In this document: positions 21,901 to 31,167 of the stretch, in pieces
Layout of the letters: every line of letters starts with the position of its first letter
Numbering within the stretch: the first letter of the stretch is position 1
Source: Manihot esculenta
Taxonomy: Eukaryota > Streptophyta > Magnoliopsida > Malpighiales > Euphorbiaceae
Assembly (NCBI RefSeq): GCF_001659605.2
Contig: NC_035169.2
Coordinates: 11,646,816-11,710,815 of the forward strand
DNA length: 64,000 bases
Direction of reading: 5' to 3'
The notes under the pieces: generated by a model
What the model was told of the DNA's origin: nothing
Database searches by the model: none
The model's input: only the letters and a program-made list of their open reading frames with translations
Position numbers and translations under genes: made by a program

Positions 21901-23912
21901 AGCAACCTACGAGCCTGAAGAGCTGATATCAGACCTCTAGGTGTACCCCTCCTGTCCCCCCTAAAGACAACCTCTGACCCATCCTGACCTCTGAACTTGA
22001 CTACCTTGTCCCTGCAGTCCAAGGTAGCACCATGGGTAGATAACCAGTCCATCCCTAGAATGACGTCAAAATCTATCAAGTCTAGAACCACAAGGTCGGC
22101 GGACAAGCATCTTCCCTCAACAAACACAGGACTACATTGGCAGACTGATTCTGACACTGATGGATCACACTTGGGTCCACTGACCCAGAGAGGACACTCT
22201 AACTCAGAGATCATCAACCCCAACCTCTGGACGGCTCTCGGAGCAATAAAAGAATGAGATGCACCAGGGTCCATCAAGGCATACACATCTGAACAACCAA
22301 TGACTAAGTTACCTGCCACCACGGTGTTAGATGCATCTGCTTCCTGCTGAGTCATCGTGAAGATCCGTGCTGGAGCTGATGGACCTTCACCTCTGAAGCC
22401 CGCTGAAGAAGAGGCTGCTCCTCTCCCTCTACCTCTGCCACTGGCCTGAGTCGCGGCTGGAGCTGCTGGCTGCGCTACACTACCTAAAGCTGTCTGCTGG
22501 GACTGTGCTCCAAAAGCTGCCCTAGGACACTCTCGAGCCATGTGTCCCTCTTGCCCGCATCTGAAGCAGGCTGCTGTCCCAGCCCGGCAAACTCCCCTGT
22601 GTGGTCTACCACACTTTGCACAAACTGCATTATCCGCACCAGAGCTCGAGCCACTCCCTAGTCCCAGACTGGACTTGACTTTGTTCCAAAACTTGTTCTT
22701 CTTCGGCTTCCTAGTGGTGTTACTCCACCTTTTGCTACCTGAAGCTGTCGCACTCAGAGAAGAAGAGCCTGGGGTCTTGGAACCAGAAGGCTATGCCACT
22801 GACTGTCTGACTGTTCCCTGAACGATGGCACTGGCCTCCATTTTCCGGGCCATATCCACTATGGCATGGAAGCTCTCCCTATCTGCTGACTGGATCAAGG
22901 AGGAATATCTGGAGTGGAGTTTCATGATATACCTCCTTGACCTTTTCTGGTCTGTGTCAAGGTTTTGCCCTGCAAATGGCAACAGCTCCAAGAATCTGTC
23001 TGTGAACTCCTCTACACCCATCTCATCAGTCTGCCTCAACTGCTCAAACTCTATCATCTTCAGCTCCCTTGAACTATCTGGGAAAGCCCATCCTGCAAAC
23101 TCGTTTGCAAACTCTTCCCAAGACATGCTGTCCACTCTCGGGTTCACATAATTCTTGAACCACTCTCGAGCCTTCTTGCACTTAAGCGTGAACCCAGCCA
23201 TCTGAATGGCTCTACTGTCATCAGCCCCAATCTCATCTGTGATCACCTTAACCCTTTCAAGATACATGAATGGGTCATCCCCTTTTTCATACTGAGGAGC
23301 ACCCAACTTCATGTAGTCGGTCATCTTGACCTTGCTCTCACTGGCTGAGCTAGGTCTAGGAGGTTGAGTAACAGGGGCTGCTGGTTCTGTAGGTGGTGGA
23401 GGTGATGCAACATTTTCTGAGGTAGGGTTTGTTGGATTTGGATAGTAAGGTGGAGGTGGATACATTGGATACTGTGGGTATGGTGGATAGTAGGGTGGGT
23501 ATGGCATCTGTGTGGGATAAGGGGTGAAGCTAGGGTAATCCGATGTACCTCCCATCGAATACCCGGGATTTTGTGAGAAGTGTGGGTAGTGGGGTGGCTG
23601 AACAAATCCCGAGGCCTGGGTGCCTCCTTGGGACTCTCCCATTCCCTCTTCTGACATTCTAACTCCCAGACTGCCATCCCTCCTCTGCTCTACATCCATA
23701 TCATCCGCCATGTCTTCAGACATTCCTCCCTGAACTGTTCCCCTCACTGATCTGCTCCTACCCAGATCCAGAGACCTTCTAGGGTCTCTTACTGCTCTGT
23801 CCCTATTGGACATGCTTGACATTGCCCTAGGCAATGTAGGAGGATGGGCGCTCATGCCCTCATCCTCAGGTGGCACTCCAGTCAATCGTGCAGATCGACG
23901 AGTTCCTCTCAT
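18951..23912 (-). pseudogene. gag-pol: Tekay gag-pol polyprotein, one frame with two TAG stops
   Basis: A single 1,654-codon frame from ATG 23910-23912 (MRGTRRSARLTG). Order: Pro-rich Gag N-terminus; capsid (MTDYMKLGAPQYEKGDDPF); zinc knuckles, the second [14 protein letters not shown] (22528-22568); protease [12 protein letters not shown] (about 22269); RT with FIDDILVYS (about 21255); RNase H ([13 protein letters not shown]); integrase with its HHCC zinc region ([11 protein letters not shown] ... CEVCQRVK), catalytic Asp in MDFVVGLP and SDRGPQFTS, and Glu in [12 protein letters not shown]; and a C-terminal chromodomain-like segment ([20 protein letters not shown]). The only breaks are TAG at 22791-22793 and 21198-21200, both at positions where sister copies read CAG. 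Integrase lacks five residues after YGRKC that sister copies carry (RSPVCW region). Confidence 0.9.
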
Positions 23913-24160
23913 CCTAGTTTCTGAAAAACAGTGCACATAACAAGTAAACATTAGCATCATATGGCTCATGTGGGCACACATGAACCCTCATCACATACAT
24001 ATCATAGCATTAATGCACATGTATAAAATCATGGCATTTCACATCATCAAACAAGACAGGACTCCATATCCTATCCTAGTGGACATGATCTTCCTATTGT
24101 GTTTGACCTTCTATAACCTCTATGAGCCCGACACTCTAGGTCCGACCATATGAACCTAGG

Positions 24161-24172
24161 GCTCTGATACCA
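24161..24172 (-). other. Primer binding site (tRNA-Met)
   Basis: Minus-strand TGGTATCAGAGC, three bases after the end of the 5' LTR, complementary to the 3' end of initiator tRNA-Met. Sister copies have the same site at 40188-40199, 52724-52735 and 62785-62796, and a one-base variant at 43561-43572. Confidence 0.85.
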
Positions 24173-24175
24173 TTC

Positions 24176-26419
24176 TGTAACGACCCGAAAATCGGACCGC
24201 TACCGGCGCTAGGATCCAGATTGGCTTAAGGCCGCCGGGACCCGTAGCAAGCCTGACATGTAACCTGTAAACCTGTTTAATCCCATACATGATCAACAAT
24301 CATACATAAAAATTAAAACTTTTCTTTCATACATTCCATCATACACCAAATTCAACCTGTGCATGCACTGAACATAGCCATAATCATAAACTAGACCCCT
24401 CTGTGGGTTCTCATCAATGCCCCCAATGGGTGGCATAACATGTGTTGAGTTGGTTAAACATAATCAACAATAAACATTAAGATCATGTATCAACAAGGGA
24501 TTACAATAAACTATGGTCAAGCACACTTCTAAACCTCAGAATCATTATACATAACATAACTATTCAACTTTACATCATCTTACAATTTATCATGTCCACT
24601 TTCTATCTATTACAAACACATGACTATACTCTGCTTGACTTCTCTGCCTAGCCCGTACCTGTAATCCTGAGGGATTAGGGAAAAGGGGTGAGCTACTAGA
24701 GCCCAGTGAGCAGAATAATAGAAAACAACATTTAAAATATCATGCCATCATGTAATGCAACACATCACAACTAATCACATCTCGAATGGTATTGTCACCG
24801 ATAGTCCTCTACATTCCAAAGTGCTGGGACGTAGAATGGGTACAACCGGTCTTTCTCTTAACATAACATATCATAACATACCAATGTGCCAAGGACGTAG
24901 AATGGGTACAACCTGGACTTTCTCTTACATAGTGCCAGGGACGTAGAATGGGTACAACCTGGACTTCCATACCATATCATGCCGTAACATCATCATCATA
25001 TCATATGAGGACTAAAGGGTCATCCAATAACCAATCCACAACAACACCATAAATGCAATGCAACATATTCGTGATTTCTAATGCAAACAACCTAGTTCAT
25101 CGCATGGCATTCATGATGCATGAACATGCTCAAAACTTTATAATTTATTTGCTTTAAATCATAAAGGTTTATTCTACTCACCTCTGGCAGAAGCTCTACT
25201 GACTCAGAAGCAGCTGAACTCACTGCTGGGGTCTTCGGTTCCTCGGGTCCGAACCTACACAGGTGAACTCAAATGAGGGACCAAACAACTAGAACATAAC
25301 TCTAAAAACATCCCCCAAAAACCCCCTAAAACACCTCAAAACAATCATGCAAAAACATGCAAAGGAGTCCTGGACAGGGCACTTTCGGCGGCAGGTTCGG
25401 CGGCCGAGAGTCCCTCCAGAGCCGAAAGTCAGGCAGGTTCGGCGGCACCTTCGACGTCCGAAACTCCCAGACAGAGACGAAAGTCTCTTTTCGGGGGCAG
25501 GCTTCGGCAGCCGAAAGGCTGCCTCCCCAGCCATGTTCGGCGGCCGAAAGTCCTTCGGCTGCCGAACCTGGTTTCTGCCAAAGGGCAGAAACTTGGCTCC
25601 CTTTGCACATATCGCCTCCAAACCTACCAAACATGCATCAAACCTATTCTACAACACACAAACATAAGCATACATGTTCCTAGGGGCCTCAAAACAACAT
25701 AAACCCCCCTCTACAACACATCAAGCACCCACATTGTTCAAGAACACACATTAAACCCATAAACACAACCATAACCTAAACATGCATTCTACCCCCATAG
25801 ATCTACTTAAAATATGCAATGAGCTTAAGATCGGCTCTTACCTCTTGAAGATCGAGAGAGAGACGACCTAAAACTCGGAGGTGGGAGAGATTGGGTTCTT
25901 GAACCTCCAAACTCCAAAACTTTGTTCAAAAGCTCAAATCTTCAAAACAAAGCTAAAACAAATGAAAATCTTGAAAGATCTAGAGGAAGAACATCAAAGA
26001 TTGGTGAGGAACGGCGGAGAACTCACCTTGGCTGAAAATGGGGAAAAAGCTCGCCCATTTTCGGCTAAGGCACCCTTTTATAGTGGCTGGCCAGGCCACG
26101 TTCGGGGGCCGAACGTGCCTCCGCATGCATGCCATGTTCGGCGGCCGAACCTGGGCTTCCCTCACTTATGCCTTCAGGGGCCTAAGGCTCACCCGAAATG
26201 CATGCATGTTCGGCGGCCGAACTTTGAGTTTCGGCGGCCGAACCTGAGTTTTCCTCCAAGGTTGTTTTTATTCAAAAACTCATTTCCTCTTTACTTAAAA
26301 TTATCAAAACATTTAAAACATTTCATGAAAACATGGTTTTACCCTTCTAGAGGTCTCTGACACCCGAGATTCCACCGGACGGTAGGAATTCCGATACCGG
26401 AGTCTAGCCGGGTATTACA
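24176..26419 (-). repeat. 5' LTR of the full-length Tekay element
   Basis: 2,244 bases with a minus-strand TATA box at about 26074-26083 and TTCGGCGGCCGAA palindromes at about 25384-25570 and 26100-26245. Donor-like CTCACCT/CTTACCT (plus-strand view) lie at about 25180, 25840 and 26022. High similarity to the 3' LTR implies recent insertion relative to its surroundings. Confidence 0.95.
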
Positions 26420-26599
26420 ATTTAATTTAGGAATTTTATAAATTTGTTCTTTATCTACCTTAGAAATTTCCCATTCATCTATAGCTTTTACAAAATCTTC
26501 TAATATTAACTCATTTTTATTTATTACTCTTTTAATCTCTGAAGATTCTGAGTCATCTGATTTTACTGTACTTGCCGATTTACACAAAAAAGGATCCAT
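26420..26599 (-). pseudogene. Viral movement protein, N-terminal part
   Basis: Sixty codons from ATG 26597-26599 (MDPFLCKSASTVKSD), the first ATG after the viral leader, running to the Tekay insertion point where the frame enters LTR sequence. The piece includes one copy of the ATTTA duplication. The remainder is at 15926-16531. Confidence 0.75.
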
Positions 26600-26776
26600 T
26601 TCTATAATTTTGAATTATGTCGCAGCCACTGCCTGTTATACCCTATGACGCCTAACACCTTTGGCTAAAACGGGTTCAGTCGGCATACCCAAAACATACT
26701 CTTTCAAAATTTTTCAAAATGGATTCTTTATCATGTAAACATGCTCATACACCAAAAACCTATGGCTCTGATACCA
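26600..26776 (-). other. Viral leader and tRNA-Met primer binding site
   Basis: Minus-strand TGGTATCAGAGCCA at 26763-26776 is the site where tRNA-Met would prime viral minus-strand DNA. About 165 bases of leader separate it from the first ATG. The other end of the viral insertion (8784) stops exactly at the base that would adjoin this site. Confidence 0.8.
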
Positions 26777-27316
26777 ACAAAACAATGGATCGAAACATAT
26801 ATAAAAAATCAGATTTAAAAATTCAGAAAGTCTATATATAACTCCTGGATTTTATTTATTATTTCTTCATCTAATTCTAACTCATTTAATTTTTTATTAA
26901 ACTTACAAAACTTAGATGTATGGCCTTTCCTATTACAATTATAGCATATTAAATCTTTAAACAATTTTTTATTCTGAGCTTTATTTACTGGTGCTTTCCT
27001 TCTATATTTTTTATAGGGTTTATAATTTTTCTTCTTATAGTATTCGTCATTACTAGGTCTTGCTATATATTTCTTTTTATAATACTAATCCTTCTTATAA
27101 TATTGGTGGAGGAACTACTCCTTCTAATATCCATTCATCTGGCAAGGTCATGTCTTTCCACTGGATTGTTTTAGGAATTACCGTATTAGTTTTAGTTAAG
27201 TCTGTCTGCAGAAATCTTGTCTCTCCTAACTTAGGTTGTAATTTATATTTAGTTCCAAAGCTGAATTCATAGCTTTATAATGAATTTTATATATCAATGC
27301 TATCGGGATGGAACCT
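26777..27316 (-). pseudogene. Rearranged viral fragments next to the provirus
   Basis: Three pieces of the same virus in an order not found in its genome: 26777-26817 repeats the end of the intergenic region (8784-8825); 26829-27105 matches the coat-protein zinc-finger region (about 13665-13935); 27106-27316 matches the movement-protein region (about 15937-16151). Each differs from the main copy by a few per cent by eye. They are remnants of recombination at or after integration and encode nothing intact. Confidence 0.8.
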
Positions 27317-27839
27317 TATTATGACTTTTTACTTATATATATTATTTTTATTATTATTTTATTTCTAGGGGCAGAATGGTAATTGGCACATCTTCTTCCT
27401 CAGGAAGATTGCTCCGGCATCTTCCCCAGCCGCCACATGCCGTCGACTATCCGAATTCCACCCCGATGCGCAACAATTGCGCGATAACTGGCCATTTGAC
27501 TAGCGCCGAGGGCTCATGATGGATGACGTCGCATAGGAAGTTTGGTCCTCACCGAATCCAAGTGAACCCATTCCAGCAATCACCACACAGCAGCCGCCGC
27601 ACCAGTACTCACATGTGGCCTTCACATGTGATGGTCTGGTCCTCAACAATTTATGGGTGAATCCATTTTTCCATTTTTTTTAATTTTTATTAATTTAATT
27701 TTTCCTAACAAAAATACCTAAATGATCTGATCATTTATCCATAATTATCATGCCATTTTAATAAACATATATCGCATATATAATATCAATCATGGCATAA
27801 TTAATTTAAACGAAAAGCACAGGCTGGCTCTGATACCAC
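27317..27839 (-). other. Copia leader with tRNA-Met primer binding site
   Basis: Non-coding. Minus-strand TGGTATCAGAGC (27827-27838) follows the 5' LTR after one base. The segment 27400-27645 is noticeably more GC-rich than its surroundings and has the repeated palindrome CACATGTG (about 27611 and 27623), but no open frame or recognisable gene fragment. Confidence 0.65.
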
Positions 27840-29424
27840 TGTTGGGAAATTCTGAGATTATTGTAACCCAAAGGCGCAACGGAAAAATAAAAATCTCGGA
27901 TTTCCTTTTTCCAGAATCCGAGTGCTTCATTTATTTCATAAGAAGGATGTGAGACTAACCTGTTAATCTCATCGAGAAGATACAATGCCGGACTGATGGT
28001 GCTGCTTTTTCAAACGAACACTCTCTATGGTATCCACACGAACATCTTCTATCCTTCTAGAGTGCTAGCTCTCTCAAAGATAGATAGATTATGTGCTCCA
28101 CAATCTACAGCTTTTTAGACTGAGTTTTCTCAAAATGTCCAATCTACAGCTTTTTAGACTGAGTTTTGTCAAAATGTCCCTTCCACAATTCGTAGAAAGA
28201 GTATTTATATGTTTCAGTCTTTTGTTTCTCCCACAACTCCTTTTCCTAAAAAGAGTTGTGTTCATCCCACAACTCCTTTTCCTAAAACGAGTTATGTTCA
28301 TAACCCACTATCACAATCTCACATATACTCAAATATCTTATGTGATAGAGTTCTTTATCTGTAACAGTTACAGATAGACTGCAGATCTTTTAAATATTAT
28401 TATCTCATAATAATAACACTTTATTATTATTAATTATATTAATAATTAATATTAATAATAATAACACTTATTATTATTAATTATATCAACGATTAATACT
28501 AATAATAATAACATTTTATTATTATTAATTATATTAATGGGCTTTGGGCTTTTAGCCCATTAATATGTCATAGCACATCAACAACGTTCTTTTGTGTGTG
28601 ACCCAATAGGCTCACATTAATTGGCAATAGGCCCAGTCTCACAAGGCCCATAAGTCATAAGTGGCCTCTAGCAAGACATTATGACTACCCAACTAATATG
28701 AGGATCAATAGTCCAATAAAGCCTAATAAATAGAACATGTATTAATCCCTTTATCACACGATATCTAGTTTGAACATAAGTCATGGTCAATGTCAAACTT
28801 ATAATTTTCAAACTTGTGATTTCTCGATCTCTAAGTAGACTGATAAATTCAAATGATATTGATCACACTATCAATTCATTTGAGCACGGCTATGCATTTC
28901 TCAGTCTCACTTATCGAGGGGCCCAGAAGATATCTCTCTCAGAGAGAGGGATAAATCCTATCTTGATTGTTCATTATCCTCTACATAATTTCTATTATGC
29001 TCAATCATAACCTTTATGATTGTTCGATTAAAGACAATGTTTGGTTATGTCAAAACATAACAGTCCTTATGTTGGAAACTATGACAATCTCAAGTCAAAG
29101 GATTAAGACATAACTACTTTGAGATTCACTTATGACAATAACCCATGTAGTGATCTCAGTGCGGTTCCATCCAATACTTTGTTCTCTAACAAGTATCTAT
29201 GATTATTGAATTATATCAACATATACATAATCATCTCATGATTATCAATCAATAATCATATTAGCTATATTTTATTATTATCAACATAATAATAAGTAAC
29301 TAGGGATGATAATCATTATTATGTAACATGCAAACAAATAATAATGATAAAAACCTCTTTTATTAATAACCAAAATGACATACAAAAAGGTCCAAGATAA
29401 TGGCTTAGGGCATATACAGTAACA
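27840..29424 (-). repeat. 5' LTR of the Copia element
   Basis: 1,585 bases; on the plus strand it begins TGTTGGGAAATTC and ends CAGTAACA, giving TG...CA termini. A minus-strand TATAAATAC at 28201-28209 is the likely core promoter. It contains duplicated 37-40-base segments (28101-28180 and 28230-28300) and three copies of an AT-rich (ATTATT)n/(TTAATTATAT) unit at about 28400-28540. Confidence 0.75.
28201..28209 (-). promoter_or_regulatory. TATA box of the Copia LTR
   Basis: Minus-strand TATAAATAC inside the LTR, about 1.2 kb from its 5' edge. The placement fits a U3/R boundary, with roughly 360 bases remaining to the LTR end. Confidence 0.5.
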
Positions 29425-29917
29425 GTTTCCACCCTCACCCTTTCATCAGAATCCAGTAAACCCTAACCCAGGGAATGTTGCACCACCTCCTCCTCCCCCA
29501 GTAGAACCAAGGGTTCCTGAAACCCAATCTTCTAGACCCAACCCATCGGATGGGAGCAAGGTAAAAATGACCAACTATCTGAAGTTGGATGCTCCCAAGT
29601 TTAAAACAGGAGATAATCCGTTTGAGTATCTCAAAACGATAAAGATGATAACGGATGAGTTGGGAGCTAGCGACAGCAGAGCCATTCAGATGGCGGGGTT
29701 CACTCTTAAATGCAATAAGGCTAAGGAGTGGTTTAAGAATTATGTGGACCTAAGATTGGATAGCTCATCCTGGGAGCAGTTTGCCAATGAATTTGCAGGA
29801 TGGGCTTTTCCTGATAGTTCAAGGGAGCTGAAAGTGATTGAGTTCGAACAGCTGAGACAAACTGAAGACATGAGTGTAGATGAATACACGGACAAATTCC
29901 TGGAGTTGCTTCGGTAA
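29425..29917 (+). pseudogene. gag: Tekay gag fragment (capsid region)
   Basis: Starts inside the Pro-rich N-terminal part (NPGNVAPPPPPP), immediately after the Copia LTR edge, and runs through the capsid core (MTNYLKLDAPKFKTGDNPFE, NEFAGWAFPDSSRELK) to FLELL at about 29913. There it passes abruptly into degenerate pol sequence. It lines up with the gag piece that resumes at 33529, so both may belong to one element split by the derivative in between. Confidence 0.75.
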
Positions 29918-31154
29918 GAAGGAGTTCAATACCAGAAAAGAAAGTGAAGTAGACCCCCAGGAAAGTAAAAAGTTATAGCAATTGGCTTAGATCCATCTCA
30001 GTGACAAGGATGAGTAGTTTCTGGGTTTTGGCAGATTGCTACAGAAAGGTCACATCTCTAGACGGTGTCACTCTAATGAGCAAGAAAGACCCGAAGTTGT
30101 GTGACTAGGGTAACAAGGGTTGTGCAGCACGAAAGTAAAACTGACGTCAGTATAGGACAGTACCAGGGGTAGCTTTGTCTACCAGTACTAAGGATTTCAC
30201 AGTGTTTTGTGATACATCCCTTGTAGGCCTAGCTTGTATGGTAAGGTAAGTAGCCGGGTAATTACTTATGTTTCTAAGCAGCTAAAGAAGCATGAGTTGA
30301 ATTATCCTACACATGGTCGAGAGATAGCAGTTGTCTCAAGATGTGGAGGCACTACCCGTATGGGGTAAGAGATGAGATCTTTATCGATCAAATGAGGTAA
30401 TAGGTAGTAAAACTGCTTAGCGACTCTGAGATTACGAACCAGTATCTATGGGGTGAGGCAGATGAGATGTTAGCTGCCCTCAGTCGAAAGTCGCTTACCA
30501 GTTTATCCTATAGGAACAGGTATTACTTCAGATTGAGGATCGGTTGGATCAGCTGGCAGGAGCCAGTTGTTTTCCAAGCTAGATCTGAAATCTAGGTGCT
30601 AGCTCTCCTCAGCTAGAGTTAGTCCAATGTAGCAGGAAGAGATCATAAGAGAAGAAACCAGTGTAGTAAAGAAGAAGAAAAGCGGGCAAGGATCAGAGTG
30701 CGTAGCGGAAGGTTACAGTGTTGTTGTGGTGTCTCCAGTATGTGGTGATCCATTGAAGGTTAAGAGATAAAAGGGTAAATCCGTGGAATCCTGTAGAGGA
30801 TTAAAGAGGTAGGATTTACCTGCTTCTAAGAGGCGAACCATTTGGTTTCCTTATTTCTTTTGTTCTGGAGTGGTGTTGGATCCGATAAAGGTTCTGTATG
30901 AACCAGAGGTGGAGATCTCAGGGAATCTCACCTATAGAGTAGAGTTAAAGTGGATCATATACACGCAACTCGCAGAATAGAAGAACAGGAAGATCTGTTA
31001 AGGGAAGCCCCTTAGAATCACCCTAGGAGTGTCGTATGGATAGGAGACCCAGGAGTTTTTACTCCAGCGATATCTGTGTTTCTCTTTGGAGAGCAGATTT
31101 TCGCTTCGTTTGTTTATTTGTATGTTTGTTAAAATTCGGGATGAATGTTTTTGT
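29914..31154 (+). pseudogene. pol: Degenerate Tekay pol remnants
   Basis: Short patches resemble RT (about 30530-30600, compare GCTGGCAGGAGCCAGTTGTT), RNase H (about 30190-30400) and the integrase/chromodomain end (about 30860-31000), all full of stops and indels. Total length is far below the 4 kb of an intact pol, so large parts are deleted. No protein can be made. Confidence 0.65.
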
Positions 31155-31167
31155 AAGGGGGGTAGAA

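Larger units (their letters stand above)
16532..26419 (-). mobile_element. Full-length Tekay-type chromovirus (Ty3/Gypsy)
   Basis: A 9,888-base element with a perfect 5-base target duplication ATTTA (16527-16531 and 26420-26424). On the minus strand it has a 5' LTR (24176-26419), tRNA-Met primer site (24161-24172), one gag-pol frame (23912-18951), a hairpin plus polypurine tract (18879-18915) and a 3' LTR (16532-18878). LTRs begin TGTAATACCCGG and end GGTCGTTACA. Coding capacity is complete except for two TAG codons, so it is the best-preserved element here. It disrupts the viral movement-protein gene and so is younger than the viral insertion. Confidence 0.95.
8783..27316 (-). mobile_element. 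Endogenous pararetrovirus (Caulimoviridae, florendovirus-like), near-complete genome split by a Tekay element
   Basis: After subtracting the Tekay element 16532-26419, about 8.1 kb separates the primer binding site (26765-26776) from the left end (8784), a normal caulimovirid genome length. The order on the minus strand is primer site, movement protein, coat protein with CCHC finger, aspartic protease, RT-RNase H, a second frame, then an intergenic region with TATA box. No integrase is present, as expected for this family. The one-long-ORF-plus-ORF2 layout and the AT-repeat target fit Florendovirus best; petuvirus-like relatives are the alternative. The left end repeats about 40 bases found just past the primer site on the right, so the copy is circularly permuted with terminal redundancy. 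It is broken by stops, a frameshift and the Tekay insertion. Confidence 0.8.
6957..29424 (-). mobile_element. Ty1/Copia retrotransposon, 5' part, interrupted by a virus and two nested elements
   Basis: Pieces in order on the minus strand: 5' LTR (27840-29424), tRNA-Met primer binding site (27827-27838), leader (27317-27826 and 8087-8740), and gag-pol fragment (6957-8086). The leader is split by the pararetrovirus 8783-27316, which contains a full Tekay element. The integrase end is cut by the Athila-type element. The outer edge of the 5' LTR lies inside a Tekay gag sequence at 29425, suggesting insertion there; the other edge is outside the window, so the target duplication cannot be checked. 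Confidence 0.75.

Noticed and set aside
26763..26776. tRNA gene fragments at TGGTATCAGAGC sites (also 24161, 27827, 40188, 52724, 62785)
   Set aside because: Only the 12-14 bases complementary to the tRNA-Met 3' end are present, always beside an LTR or viral leader; these are primer binding sites.
28783..29010. Open frame in the Copia LTR
   Set aside because: Lies within the LTR, short, no similarity recognised and no supporting context.
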